A stretch of DNA of 64,000 nucleotides from Ferrovibrio sp. MS7 (GCF_038404985.1 NZ_JBBKBA010000001.1:896001-960000); one strand, 5' to 3'. Counted from the stretch's first letter, positions 17,079 to 26,046 are shown. Notes: generated from the letters alone by a model not told the origin. Numbers and translations are program-made.

Positions 17079-18698
17079 TTAGGCTTTCTTTTGCGACAGC
17101 ATCAGCGCATTGAAGCGGCGCAGCGGGCTGCTTTCCACCACCAAATCCTTGCGCGCGGCGAATTGCCAGTTCGGGTGGAACACCGGAATGAAGGCCTGTT
17201 CCTCAATGGTGAGTTCGAGTGCCTGCTGGGTCAGCGCGGTGCGCTTCGCCGGATCCATTTCCACCGCCGCCTTCTGGATTACAGCATCAATCGCCGGATT
17301 GGAATGCTTGGTACGGTTGGCGGTGCCCATGCCGCGCGCCGGATCGACAGTGTGAATCAGCGCACGCGGGCCGATCAGCGCTTCCTCAGTGCCGTATTGC
17401 GCGATGAAGGCGGAATATTTCTGCGTGCTGGCCTGGCCGAAGAATACCGTGCCCGGCACCGCCTCGATCGCCACCTGCAGGCCGAGGCGGGTCCAGGTCT
17501 GGCCGATGGCCTGGGCGATATCGCGATCCTTCGGATAGCGGTCGTTGGTGGCGTGCAGGGTGATCTTGAAGCCTTCCCCGTAGCCGGCTTCGGCCAGCAG
17601 CTTCTTGGCCTGGTCCGGATCGAAGGCATGCGGTTTCAGCTTCTGGCTGGTGCCCTCGAAGGTGGAAGGCATGAATTGCGAGGCCGGCGATACCGAGCCA
17701 TCCATCAGGCGGCTGGCCATCAATTCGCGATTGATCGCCAATGAGAGCGCGCGGCGCACCCGCTTGTCCTTCAGCGGATTGCCTTTCAGCGGCGGCTGGC
17801 CGTCCTTCGGGCCGATGAACGGGCTGTCATCGCGGTCGGAATCGAGCGCGATGTAATGCACCACCGAACTCGGGCCGCTGTAGAGGGCATAGCGGGCATC
17901 CTCGCGGAAACGCGGGATGTCACCCGGCGGCACTTCGTCGATGGCATCCACCTGGCCGGAAAGCAGATTGGCGATGCGGGTCGGATCGCTCTTGATCACC
18001 TTCTCCACCACCTTGCCCCAGGCCGGCTTGCCGCCCCAGTAATTCGGGTTGGCTTCCAGCACCAGGCGGTCGCCGTTCACCCATTCCACCACCTTGTAGG
18101 GGCCGGTGCCGATGCAGAAGGCGCTGCCGGTGTTGAAATCCGCCGTGGTGGCATTGGCCAGGGCGGCGGGAATGATGAACACGCGCGAGAGATCGGCCGG
18201 CAGGGTCGGATTCGGTTCCTTGGTGTGGAAGCGGATCACGTGATCGTTCACCACCTCCATGCGGTCGATCGACTTGGTGAACTGGCTGAACAGGTTCGGG
18301 CTGTTCGGCACATTCGGCACGCGGTTATAGGTCGCCACCACATCGGCGGCGGTGAAGGCAGCACCATTGTGGTACTTCACGTCGCGGCGCAGGGTGAATT
18401 CCCACACCAGCTCGCTCACCAGCTTGTAGCCGGTGGCCAGGCCCGGCTGGACGCGCAGGCTGTTATCCAGGGTCATCAGCGCATCGAAAATCAGGCTGTG
18501 GCTGGAGCCTTGCGGGAAGCCGTTGAAGAAATGCGGATCGAGGGTATTCAGCTCCAGCTTGGTGCCGAGCGTCAGGGTACCGGGCACCACGGTGGCCTGA
18601 CTCGGCGCCTGGGCCAGGGCATGTACCGCCAGACCGGGGCCGACCAGACCGATGGCGGTGCCGCCCAGAATCAGTTCACGCCGGTTGATGTGATGCAT
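17079..18698 (-). CDS. peptide/nickel-type ABC transporter substrate-binding protein (SBP_bac_5), Tat-exported
   Basis: The 539-residue product belongs to the DppA/OppA family. A twin-arginine signal (N-R-R-E-L-I-L followed by a Gly/Ala hydrophobic stretch) is at residues 5-30, suggesting export by the Tat route. Family segments include N-T-L-D-P-H, L-R-R-D-V-K-Y-H-N-G and G-T-G-P-Y-K-V. The ATG at 18698 is 5 bases after GGAGGGG; the frame itself is open upstream to 18968 inside the divergent gene. It is divergent from an MlrC-family peptidase, a pairing that suggests peptide or oligoamide uptake and processing. No permease genes are in the window. Confidence 0.92.
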   Translation of the reverse strand: MHHINRRELILGGTAIGLVGPGLAVHALAQAPSQATVVPGTLTLGTKLELNTLDPHFFNGFPQGSSHSLIFDALMTLDNSLRVQPGLATGYKLVSELVWEFTLRRDVKYHNGAAFTAADVVATYNRVPNVPNSPNLFSQFTKSIDRMEVVNDHVIRFHTKEPNPTLPADLSRVFIIPAALANATTADFNTGSAFCIGTGPYKVVEWVNGDRLVLEANPNYWGGKPAWGKVVEKVIKSDPTRIANLLSGQVDAIDEVPPGDIPRFREDARYALYSGPSSVVHYIALDSDRDDSPFIGPKDGQPPLKGNPLKDKRVRRALSLAINRELMASRLMDGSVSPASQFMPSTFEGTSQKLKPHAFDPDQAKKLLAEAGYGEGFKITLHATNDRYPKDRDIAQAIGQTWTRLGLQVAIEAVPGTVFFGQASTQKYSAFIAQYGTEEALIGPRALIHTVDPARGMGTANRTKHSNPAIDAVIQKAAVEMDPAKRTALTQQALELTIEEQAFIPVFHPNWQFAARKDLVVESSPLRRFNALMLSQKKA

Positions 18699-18773
18699 TG
18701 CCCCCTCCGTGTTGCATTCATTAGTATGAGAACGATCTTCCCCCTTGCTGTCAAACGGTAACGCCGCAAAACC

Positions 18774-20321
18774 ATGACCAAACAGCCCAGCGTCTCGAAA
18801 CTGCCGCGCATCGCCTTCGGCGGCTTCATGCTCGAAAGCAACAATCATTCGCCGGTCGCCACCGAGGCCGAATTCCGCGATGCAGTGCTGCTCGAGGCCG
18901 GCGAATTGCTGGCCGATATCGCCAAGCCGGCGCCGGCAGTGCCGCCCACCGTTACCGGCTTCACCCATGCCATGGATGGTTTTGGTCCTTGGCAGAAGCT
19001 ACCGCTGATCATGGCCGCCGTCGGTGCCTCGGGTCCGGTGGACCAGCCGTTCTTTGAGTGGGTGGTGCGGCGCATGGTGGAAGAACTCGAGCGCCATATC
19101 CGCGAGGGCGGGCCACTGGATGCTGTGTTCCTGTCGCAGCATGGCGCGGCAATCGCCACGGGCGATATTGATCCGGACGGCACGCTGTTCCGCGCCGTGC
19201 GGGCGGTGATCGGCCCGGATGTGCCGCTGCTCTGCACGCTCGACCTGCATGCCAATGTCAACCAGACGATGGTTGACCTGACCCAGGTGATGGTGAGCTA
19301 TCGCTGCAATCCGCATACCGACATGGCGGATCGCGGCGCCGATTGCGCCCGGCATCTGCAACGGCTGCTGGCCGGCGAGCGTCCAGCACGCGGCTTCCAG
19401 AAACTGCCCTTCATTCCGCCTTCCACGTCGCAGAACACCAAGGCCGGCCCCTATGCCGACCTGATCGCCTTCGGACAGCAATATGTTGGTGGCGAGGTCT
19501 GGGACGTATCGATCAATTCCGGCTTCTCGCTCGGCGATACGCCGAAGAACGGCATGTCGGTGATCGTCACGGCGAACACGCAGGACCGCGCCGACCAGGT
19601 GGCGCGCGAAGTGGCAGCGCAGGCCTGGGCGACGCGGCATAATTTCGTCGCCAGGCTCACCAGCATCGAGGATTGCGCCGCCATGGCCGTGGCCGCCTCG
19701 CGCGATCCGGCCAAGCCGGCTTTGCTGTTCGCGGATGTCGCCGATAATCCGGGTGGCGGCGGCGGCGGCAATACGCCCTATCTGCTCGAAGCCTTCCACA
19801 AGGCCGGCGTCGAGGGCTGCGCGCTCGGGCCATTCTTTGATCCCGAACTGGCGGCTGAAGCACACCGTTTAGGGGAAGGCGTGCAATTCCCGGCCACCTT
19901 CAATCGCAAGCCTTCCACGGATTTTTCCGGCACCATCACCCTGCCCGGCCGGGTGGTGAAACTCTCCGATGGTCTGTTCGTCGGCCGCCGTGGCATGGCC
20001 GCCGGGCGGCAGATGGATATGGGCAAGGCGGCGGCGATCCAGGTCGGCGGCATCACCGTGGTCGTCACCACCTACCGTCACCAGGCGCTGGATCCGATGT
20101 TCTTCGAAAGCCTCGGCATTGATTTGCGCAAATTGCGCAGTTTGATCGTGAAATCGCGCGGCCATTTCCGTGCCGGCTTCGACGATATCTTCAGCGACGC
20201 GCAGATCATCGAGGCCGATGCGCCGGGCCTGACCACGCCGATGCTGCAGCGGGTGCCGTGGCGCGAAGTGCCGCGTCCGATCTTCCCGCTCGATCCGGAG
20301 ATGGAATGGGCACCCGCTTAA
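18774..20321 (+). CDS. M81-family metallopeptidase (MlrC/microcystinase C-like)
   Basis: The 515-residue product matches the MlrC N- and C-terminal domains. Conserved metal-site segments are readable: the G-F-x-x-E-S-N-x-H opening near residues 17-26, S-Q-H-G-A-A near 122-127, and D-L-H-A-N near 159-163, all expected for a zinc peptidase. It is cytoplasmic and has no signal peptide. The classic member, MlrC, cleaves linearised microcystin products, but most homologues have unknown peptide or hydantoin-like substrates. It is transcribed away from the Tat-exported peptide-binding protein with 75 bases between starts. Confidence 0.9.
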   Translation: MTKQPSVSKLPRIAFGGFMLESNNHSPVATEAEFRDAVLLEAGELLADIAKPAPAVPPTVTGFTHAMDGFGPWQKLPLIMAAVGASGPVDQPFFEWVVRRMVEELERHIREGGPLDAVFLSQHGAAIATGDIDPDGTLFRAVRAVIGPDVPLLCTLDLHANVNQTMVDLTQVMVSYRCNPHTDMADRGADCARHLQRLLAGERPARGFQKLPFIPPSTSQNTKAGPYADLIAFGQQYVGGEVWDVSINSGFSLGDTPKNGMSVIVTANTQDRADQVAREVAAQAWATRHNFVARLTSIEDCAAMAVAASRDPAKPALLFADVADNPGGGGGGNTPYLLEAFHKAGVEGCALGPFFDPELAAEAHRLGEGVQFPATFNRKPSTDFSGTITLPGRVVKLSDGLFVGRRGMAAGRQMDMGKAAAIQVGGITVVVTTYRHQALDPMFFESLGIDLRKLRSLIVKSRGHFRAGFDDIFSDAQIIEADAPGLTTPMLQRVPWREVPRPIFPLDPEMEWAPA

Positions 20322-20337
20322 TGTTCGATATTGCCTG

Positions 20338-21537
20338 ATGTATGACGCCATCATTCTCGGCGCCGGCGGCGCCGGGCTGATGTGCGCGGCGGTGGCCGGT
20401 CAGCGCGGCCTCAGTGTGCTGGTGCTGGATCATGCCGAGACGCCGGGCGAGAAAATCCGCATCTCCGGCGGTGGCCGCTGCAACTTCACCAACCTGCATG
20501 CCGCGCCAGCCAATTTCCTCTCACGGAACCCGCGCTTCTGCATCTCGGCCTTGAGCCGCTATACACCGCGTGACTTCATTGCCCTGGTCGATGCCCATGG
20601 TATCGCCTGGCATGAAAAGACGCTGGGGCAATTATTCTGCGATGGCTCGGCGCGGCAGATCGTGCAGATGTTGCTGGATGAATGTGCCAAGGGTGGCGTA
20701 GCGTTGCGCTTCGGCGAAAGCATTACTGGCGTCGTCCATGATGACTCCGGTTTCCGCGTCGATACTCAGGCCGGCCGTTATCAGGCGGCACAGCTCGTCG
20801 TCGCCACCGGCGGCTTGTCGATCCCGAAAATCGGCGCCACGGATTTCGGTCATCGCCTGGCGCGGCAATTCGGGCTGAATATCATCCCGACGCGGCCCGG
20901 CCTGGTGCCACTCACCTTTGCCCCCGACCTGCTCAAGGATCTCGCGCCGCTGGCTGGTCTTTCCGTGCCGCAAGTGGAGGCCAGCGTTGAGTCGAAGGCG
21001 GGCGGCAAGGCAAAATTCCGCGAGGCGTTGCTGTTCACCCATCGCGGCTTGAGCGGCCCGGCGATCCTGCAGATTTCATCCTACTGGCGCGAGGGCGAGG
21101 CCATCGCGCTGAACCTGGTGCCCGATACGGATGTATTCGCCGCCCTCAAGGCGGCCCGCATTGCCAATCCGCGCCAGGAATTCGCCACCGCGCTCGGGGC
21201 TTGGCTGCCGAAGCGGCTGGCACAGCTGCTGGCGGGCGAGGATGCCATGCGACGGCTGGCGGATTTGAACGACAGCCGTTTGCGTGCTACCGCCGATCTG
21301 GTGCGTAACTGGCGGCTGGTGCCCGCGGGCAGCGAAGGTTATCGCACGGCGGAAGTGACGCTCGGCGGGGTCGATACCGATGACTTGTCGTCACAGACCC
21401 TGGCGGCCAAAGCGGTGCCGGGGCTCTATTTCATCGGCGAGGTGGTGGATGTCACCGGCCATCTCGGCGGCTTCAATTTCCAATGGGCCTGGGCCTCGGC
21501 GCAGGCAGCGGGCAAGGCGCTGCACAAGGCCGCGTAA
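20338..21537 (+). CDS. BaiN/RdsA-family NAD(P)/FAD-dependent oxidoreductase (HI0933-like)
   Basis: The 399-residue flavoprotein has an N-terminal G-A-G-G-A-G-L-M FAD motif (residues 8-15). It also has the family-typical ISGGGRCNFTN near 41-51, G-G-L-S-I-P-K-I-G-A-T near 160-170, and a C-terminal GLYFIGEVVDVTGHLGG segment near 361-377. HI0933/YhiN proteins are widespread, and biochemical roles are known for few of them (for example BaiN in bile acid metabolism). It starts 16 bases after the MlrC gene and may be co-transcribed, although no good ribosome site is seen. Confidence 0.92.
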   Translation: MYDAIILGAGGAGLMCAAVAGQRGLSVLVLDHAETPGEKIRISGGGRCNFTNLHAAPANFLSRNPRFCISALSRYTPRDFIALVDAHGIAWHEKTLGQLFCDGSARQIVQMLLDECAKGGVALRFGESITGVVHDDSGFRVDTQAGRYQAAQLVVATGGLSIPKIGATDFGHRLARQFGLNIIPTRPGLVPLTFAPDLLKDLAPLAGLSVPQVEASVESKAGGKAKFREALLFTHRGLSGPAILQISSYWREGEAIALNLVPDTDVFAALKAARIANPRQEFATALGAWLPKRLAQLLAGEDAMRRLADLNDSRLRATADLVRNWRLVPAGSEGYRTAEVTLGGVDTDDLSSQTLAAKAVPGLYFIGEVVDVTGHLGGFNFQWAWASAQAAGKALHKAA

Positions 21538-21602
21538 TATCTCGGCTTGCACCCGCTGGGTTGCGCGCGTAGCGTGCGGATACTGGGTGCGGCGGAGTGG
21601 AA

Positions 21603-22391
21603 ATGGCGAAGGGCTTGGGGTTTTTGTGCGCGATGCTTGCGGCCCTGCTGGCTGCGTCCGCGTTGCCGGCCCAAACCCGTCCGGCAGAGTCCCGCCCGCC
21701 AGAGGCAAACCAGCTTGAATCGCCAGAGCCGAACAAGCTTGAATCGGTCGTCTTGGGCATGGGGGCCTTTCCGCCCTATCTGGTCTATGGCGAGGCCGGA
21801 CCGACCGGCCTGGCGGTCAGTCTGGCAGCCGACCTGTTCCCCGAAATCGGCCTGCGCCTGGTGCTGCGCGATATGCCGTTTGCCCGCGCCCTGCAGGAAG
21901 CGCGCAGCGGCGGCGTCGAAGGCCTGCTGCTGGCCTCGCGGCTGCCCGAGCGCGAGGCCTATCTCGCCTTCACGCCGCCGGTGTTTTGCGAATACCGCGA
22001 CCTGTTCGTGCGCCGGGGCGAGGAATTCGACTGGCGCCAGACCATCGCCGGCAAGACCATCGGCGTCGGCCAGGGGCTGAATTACGGCCCGATGTTCCAG
22101 AGCTGGATCGATGCGCGGCTGATCACGCCGGTGTCGCTGTCGAACATGTCGCAATTGCTCGAGGTGCTGGCCCGTGGTCGCTTCGATGCGGCGCTGATCT
22201 CACGCTCGGAGGCCGATGTGCTGCTGGCGTTGCAGCCGGAACTGGCCCGGCTGGTGCTGCCGCTGGAACCGCATATCACCGTGGCGCCGCTGAGCTTCGC
22301 CTTCGCCCGCGCCCATGATGGCGCCGCCCGTGCCGAAAAGCTCACCGCGCTGCTGCGCCGGCGCGGCATGATAAAAGAGTGCAATCAGTGA
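21603..22391 (+). CDS. periplasmic solute-binding protein (SBP_bac_3 type)
   Basis: The 262-residue product has a signal peptide (hydrophobic to about residue 22, cleaved near A-L-P-A-Q). A short Pro/Glu/Ser linker follows, with two P-E-x-N-x-L-E-S-like repeats. The rest is a small amino-acid-type binding domain: M-G-A-F-P-P-Y, G-L-A-V-S-L-A-A-D-L-F, and G-K-T-I-G-V-G. The ATG at 21603 is chosen over a GTG at 21597. No permease is adjacent, so it may act as a stand-alone binding or sensing protein. The ligand is unknown. Confidence 0.83.
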   Translation: MAKGLGFLCAMLAALLAASALPAQTRPAESRPPEANQLESPEPNKLESVVLGMGAFPPYLVYGEAGPTGLAVSLAADLFPEIGLRLVLRDMPFARALQEARSGGVEGLLLASRLPEREAYLAFTPPVFCEYRDLFVRRGEEFDWRQTIAGKTIGVGQGLNYGPMFQSWIDARLITPVSLSNMSQLLEVLARGRFDAALISRSEADVLLALQPELARLVLPLEPHITVAPLSFAFARAHDGAARAEKLTALLRRRGMIKECNQ

Positions 22392-22401
22392 CGGGGCCAC
22401 G

Positions 22402-22803
22402 GTGACTGAGCAGTGGAATCTCACCCAGACCTGGGCCTGGATCCGCTGGCGCGACAGGGCGAAGGTAGCGGCCTTCCAGGCGGAAGGCCATATCGGCCTG
22501 GCCGAAGCGATGATGTTTCCCGATGGCAGCCGCATCATCGAGGAGAATCACCGCGCCGCCCTGCTCGAAGCCCTGCGCGCCGGCCGCATCACCACGCAAG
22601 GCCAGGAAACCACGGCTGCCGCCCTGGTGCCGATTGCGCCCGCCGACTGGCAGCGCATCGAACCGGTGGCGCCGTCCCAGGCCCGCCATGCCGTCGCCGG
22701 CAACCGCCGCGTCGCCTGGCATGGCCTGCGTTTCGATGCCACGGTGGCGATGCGGCTATGGCCGCCGCTGCCGCCGCCTGGTGGGCTGTCGCTGCGGGCT
22801 TAG
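22402..22803 (+). CDS. hypothetical protein
   Basis: A 133-residue soluble protein with a GTG start 11 bases after the binding-protein stop. Its composition and G+C match the host. The N-terminal part has an aromatic motif W-A-W-I-R-W-R-D, and the middle is amphipathic (H-R-A-A-L-L-E-A-L-R-A-G-R-I). I do not recognise a family. It is the last host-like gene before an A+T-rich segment. Confidence 0.65.
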   Translation: MTEQWNLTQTWAWIRWRDRAKVAAFQAEGHIGLAEAMMFPDGSRIIEENHRAALLEALRAGRITTQGQETTAAALVPIAPADWQRIEPVAPSQARHAVAGNRRVAWHGLRFDATVAMRLWPPLPPPGGLSLRA

Positions 22804-22854
22804 TGCTTCTTTATAAGTGCCGACAGATAGATTTTTATGCATGCCCTGTCTGGT

Positions 22855-23652
22855 CTATTCATCAATTAATAATGGGCGTTTTTTTCTAAAACTCTCCATG
22901 TGCTCCTTACTGGGTGTTATGTGAACTCTTTTTATCATCTGCAATTTTGGTTGAATGTCATTTTGATTTTCTGCTGACACAGGTAATGCTTCAAATGAGC
23001 GAGCTTGTACAAAGTTTAGCGGTACTTCAAGCAAATCAAAATCTTCTGGATGTTTTTGTCTCAGTGCGGCGACCCTTTCTTTCAGTTGCTTGGGTGTTTT
23101 GGGAAGTTCAATCGTTTTAATCTCTATGGAGGACAGCAAAAATTTGATCTCTTCCTCACTTAGATCTTTTTGGATTTTATATAACTCGCCCAGGATTTTA
23201 TTTAATTCGATCTCGACATCCTGCGAGTTCATACCCCCCATGCGGTCTTTTAATTTTTCTACCCGATTGATAATGCGATGAATTTTCCCCGGTGTTTTTA
23301 GCCGTCTCTCTGTTCTATAAATTTGTGGGGGCGTTGCATTTATTTCCGGTAAAAAATCATCAAGTATGGAATCACTAAACTCTCTGGCATCTTTAACAAG
23401 CTCGGTAATGCTTTTTTTAAATTCAGAATAAACAGCTATACCGTGATAAGCTGCCCCTAGCACACCGAATACGGTCAGCCATATTTTTAATGACCCTTCT
23501 TCAATTCGAATCTCTAGATCAACTGGCTCAGTATAGAGGCCAGCAATTATTGGTCGGGCAATGCGTTCAGCACGTTCTTGGATTTCGTTTAAATATGATG
23601 TCGTGTACTGGTAATGTCTGAGATGAATATATGCTTCTGCTAATGCAGTCAT
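22855..23652 (-). CDS. A+T-rich orphan protein of unknown function, likely horizontally acquired
   Basis: The 265-residue product is encoded by DNA far poorer in G+C than its surroundings: three lines counted by hand gave 32, 35 and 45 percent, against 63 percent in a neighbouring host gene. The ATG at 23652 follows a GGGGG site. The N-terminal 50 residues are charged, with E-I-R-I-E-E-G-S-L before a single hydrophobic segment (about 57-75). The rest is helical, Lys/Glu-rich and probably coiled-coil-like (about 125-200). There is no signal peptide. No integrase, transposase or att repeat is seen beside it. I do not assign a function; a single-membrane-pass accessory protein is the best description. 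Confidence 0.75.
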   Translation of the reverse strand: MTALAEAYIHLRHYQYTTSYLNEIQERAERIARPIIAGLYTEPVDLEIRIEEGSLKIWLTVFGVLGAAYHGIAVYSEFKKSITELVKDAREFSDSILDDFLPEINATPPQIYRTERRLKTPGKIHRIINRVEKLKDRMGGMNSQDVEIELNKILGELYKIQKDLSEEEIKFLLSSIEIKTIELPKTPKQLKERVAALRQKHPEDFDLLEVPLNFVQARSFEALPVSAENQNDIQPKLQMIKRVHITPSKEHMESFRKKRPLLIDE

Positions 23653-23785
23653 TGAACCCCCAAATTTAACCCCTATTTCTGCATTCGATTAATATTATGC
23701 ATAATTAAAAATTGCTCAACCAGAAATATAAATCCACCAAGTCTTGTTCCAAGAAGGCTATACAATAAAACCAAGCTGCTTCTCG

Positions 23786-24685
23786 TTATGTGCCTCTGCC
23801 CCACAGGCCGCAATAGCGCCGCGCCACGAAGGGCAGGTTGCTGGCATAGCCGGGCCAGCTTTCGTATTGCGGCAGCTTGAAGTCGCGCTCCGCCGTATCC
23901 CAGCATTTGCCGTCCTGCGCCAGGATCTTCATGGCCGCCGACGCGTCTTCGAGGAATTTGAGCTGGGCGCGCACATCATCCTTGGTGCCGAGCCGGTCAT
24001 TCGGGCCGGGATGGCCGGGGATCAGGCGGTCCCAGTCCATTTTCAGCACCTTTTTCATAAAGGCTTCGGTTTCCAGTGGATGGAAGTCGATCATGCCGCG
24101 CCCCGGCACGCTGCCCACCGGGATGGTATCGACGATAAAGACAATCCGTTCCTTCGGTAGCCGCATCACCAGGGTCGAGTCGGAATGATTGAGGCCGTGA
24201 TAGCTCAGTTCCAGCACAGTGCCGCCGAGCGTGATGGTGCGGCCCTTGTCGCTCACCACCTCATCGGGCAGCACGGTATGCGGATCGCGCAGCTTGGCCA
24301 GCCGGGTCTTGGCCTTGTGATGCGCCACGAAGATCGCGCCGGCTTCCTTGAAGGCCTTGCCGCCGGCAATGTGGTCGTAATGGTGATGGCTGTAGATCAC
24401 GTATTTCACCGGCTTGTCGGTGACCTTGCGGATCTCATCGAGATATTGCTGACCGCCGAACGGCTTGCCATAGGCCACCGGATCGGTGGCGATCACGCCA
24501 TCCGAAGTCACCACGAACATCGCCTGATGGCCGCCATTGCGGAACACATAGACATTGTCGGTGCCATCCACCTTGGTGGTCTGGATCGCGGGCCGAGCTG
24601 GCTGCTGTTGGGCCGGCTGGGCCTGCGCGTTGCTGCTGAACAAGGCTGCCGCGCCAAGCAGCGCAGCGATCATGACACGGATCAT
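23786..24685 (-). CDS. periplasmic metallo-beta-lactamase fold hydrolase
   Basis: The 299-residue product has a signal peptide (cleavage near A-Q-A-Q, residue about 22). Its metallo-beta-lactamase domain has intact zinc ligands: SHHHYDH near residues 103-109, N-H-S-D near 167-170, Asp in F-I-V-D-T, and His in I-P-G-H-P. The domain arrangement is like quinoprotein-relay or glyoxalase-II-like periplasmic MBL proteins. The C-terminal 60 residues are helical. It is transcribed toward the A+T-rich segment, which separates it from the previous genes. The substrate is unknown. Confidence 0.88.
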   Translation of the reverse strand: MIRVMIAALLGAAALFSSNAQAQPAQQQPARPAIQTTKVDGTDNVYVFRNGGHQAMFVVTSDGVIATDPVAYGKPFGGQQYLDEIRKVTDKPVKYVIYSHHHYDHIAGGKAFKEAGAIFVAHHKAKTRLAKLRDPHTVLPDEVVSDKGRTITLGGTVLELSYHGLNHSDSTLVMRLPKERIVFIVDTIPVGSVPGRGMIDFHPLETEAFMKKVLKMDWDRLIPGHPGPNDRLGTKDDVRAQLKFLEDASAAMKILAQDGKCWDTAERDFKLPQYESWPGYASNLPFVARRYCGLWGRGT

Positions 24686-24760
24686 TGCTGTTTCCCCCAG
24701 GTTGTCGTTACGCGAACTCTAGGGGCGCTATCGCGATAGCGGCAATAAACCTTTCCGTGA

Positions 24761-25393
24761 TTACCAGCGCAGCAGCCTGTGTCCCAGCAGGGCACCGAGG
24801 CCGGTGACGATAACGCCGCTCAGGCCATACCAGGTGAGCACGAAAAGCGGCGAATCATCCGGGCAATGCAGGGCATAGAAGCTGGCGGCGATGCCGGCTG
24901 AGGCCAGCCCGGCCAGCGCGCCGGCCTGGGCGGCATGGCGCGGGGCGCCGGCGCGCAGGGCATAGAGCAGGGCGGCCAGCGGCGCCAGCGAGAGCAGCGG
25001 GATCGCCACCATGCACACGGCGGCATTGCGCCCCACTAGGCGCGGCAGCCAGGCCTCGCGCGGCAGCAGCAGCAATTCCGCCAGCACGGCCAGCCCGAGC
25101 AATGCCAGCACGGCCAGCAGCGGCGCCAGGCGCGGCGCCGCCTGGGGCCGGTAGAGGCTGATGGCCTGGCGCAAAGCCAGCAAAGCCAGCATCGCCGCCA
25201 CCGCCAGTTTCAGCAGGAAGCGCCATGTGCCGGCGGCAGCCGCGATATCGCCGCGCACACCAAGCTCGATCAGCATCGCCGCCAGCGCCACGACAATGCC
25301 TAAGGCCGGCAGCAGCCACAGCCGCAGCCAGGCCTTCGGCGGCTTGGTGGCGGCATCGGCGGCCAGCGCATTGATCAGATCGTCGGTTTTCAT
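24761..25393 (-). CDS. nrsF: NrsF (DUF1109) anti-sigma factor
   Basis: A 210-residue protein with six hydrophobic helices and a short cytosolic N-terminus (MKTDDLINALAAD), as in the DUF1109/NrsF family. In Caulobacter, NrsF is the membrane anti-sigma factor for SigF. Conserved Cys residues sit in A-V-C-M-V-A-I and L-H-C-P-D-D. The ATG at 25393 is preceded by AAGGAGAAGGTG, and the gene begins 10 bases after the sigma factor stop, so both are in one operon. The divergent bufferin operon carries the same promoter element. Assignment rests on topology, the N-terminal motif and context. Confidence 0.88.
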   Translation of the reverse strand: MKTDDLINALAADAATKPPKAWLRLWLLPALGIVVALAAMLIELGVRGDIAAAAGTWRFLLKLAVAAMLALLALRQAISLYRPQAAPRLAPLLAVLALLGLAVLAELLLLPREAWLPRLVGRNAAVCMVAIPLLSLAPLAALLYALRAGAPRHAAQAGALAGLASAGIAASFYALHCPDDSPLFVLTWYGLSGVIVTGLGALLGHRLLRW

Positions 25394-25403
25394 CACCTTC
25401 TCC

Positions 25404-25949
25404 TTATCGCCGCGCCAGGCTGGCAAGGTGGCGCAGCGCGCGGTGCAGGGTCACGCGCACGGCACCATCGCTCATGCCAAGCTGGCGGCCCAGGTCATTG
25501 GCGCTGCGGCCTTCCATTGCCATGCCGGCAACGATGGCGCGCTGCCTTTCGGGCAGGCTTTGCAGCAGCGTATCGGCGTCGATGGCATGATCAGCCTCGG
25601 CTGCCGCGTCGCCGGGCGCCGCCAGTTCCTCGATCTCATCCAGCGGCAGATGCTGGCGGAAGCCGCCACGGCGCAAGGCATCCACCAGCTTGTGATGCGC
25701 GATGGCGCCGAGCCAGGGCCGCAAAGGTTGCGCCTGGTCCCAGGTATGGCGTTTGAGATGCAAAGCCAGCAGCGTCTCCTGCACGATATCCTCGCATTCC
25801 GCATCGGGCCGTCCGGCACGCGCCAGGCCGCGCCGCACCATCGGGCGCAGCTTCACCGCCGCCGCCTGCAGGAACAGGCGGTATGCGGCTTCGTCGCCGC
25901 CATTGGCCGCGCGCAGCAGGTCGTCCAGTTCTGTCTCCCGTTCCGCCAC
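25404..25949 (-). CDS. sigF: SigF-type ECF RNA polymerase sigma factor
   Basis: The 181-residue product is an ECF sigma factor with regions 2 and 4 only. Region 2 includes E-D-I-V-Q-E-T-L-L-A-L-H and the linker P-W-L-G-A-I-A-H-H-K-L-V-D. Region 4 has L-P-E-R-Q-R-A-I and a helix-turn-helix with G-M-S-D-G-A-V-R-V-T-L-H-R-A. The GTG at 25949 follows AGGA and lies just downstream of a SigF-like promoter (25966-25991), so it is likely autoregulated. It is followed by nrsF and divergent from bufA1. In Caulobacter the SigF/NrsF pair controls copper- and chromate-responsive genes including bufferin operons. Confidence 0.93.
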   Translation of the reverse strand: MAERETELDDLLRAANGGDEAAYRLFLQAAAVKLRPMVRRGLARAGRPDAECEDIVQETLLALHLKRHTWDQAQPLRPWLGAIAHHKLVDALRRGGFRQHLPLDEIEELAAPGDAAAEADHAIDADTLLQSLPERQRAIVAGMAMEGRSANDLGRQLGMSDGAVRVTLHRALRHLASLARR

Positions 25950-25965
25950 GCGGTCCTATTCCTGT

Positions 25966-25991
25966 TTCGCAGCGCCAGGGCCAAACGTTAC
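25966..25991 (-). promoter_or_regulatory. SigF-type promoter of sigF-nrsF
   Basis: On the minus strand the sequence reads GTAACG, 16 bases, then CGAA. It is identical in boxes and spacing to the element upstream of bufA1 on the other strand, and close to the GTAACC-N16-CGAA element reported for Caulobacter SigF (recalled). The -10 box ends 16 bases before the GTG, so the leader is very short. Confidence 0.85.
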
Positions 25992-26046
25992 AGCCCCGCC
26001 GCCTAAAAAAACCAGACCACATTATGCAACACGAAAGCGTGAGCCT

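Noticed and set aside
18699-18773. SigF-type promoter in the MlrC spacer (a GTAACG-like string occurs near 18756)
   Set aside because: No CGAA box lies 16 bases downstream, so the string is not supported as a promoter.
22804-23785. A+T-rich segment as a full mobile element
   Set aside because: No integrase, transposase, tRNA, direct repeat or terminal inverted repeat was found at its edges, so only a foreign gene is reported, not a named element.
23673-23906. 77-codon minus-strand frame at the edge of the A+T-rich region
   Set aside because: Most of it overlaps the metallo-beta-lactamase gene in another frame and the rest lies in A+T-rich spacer.
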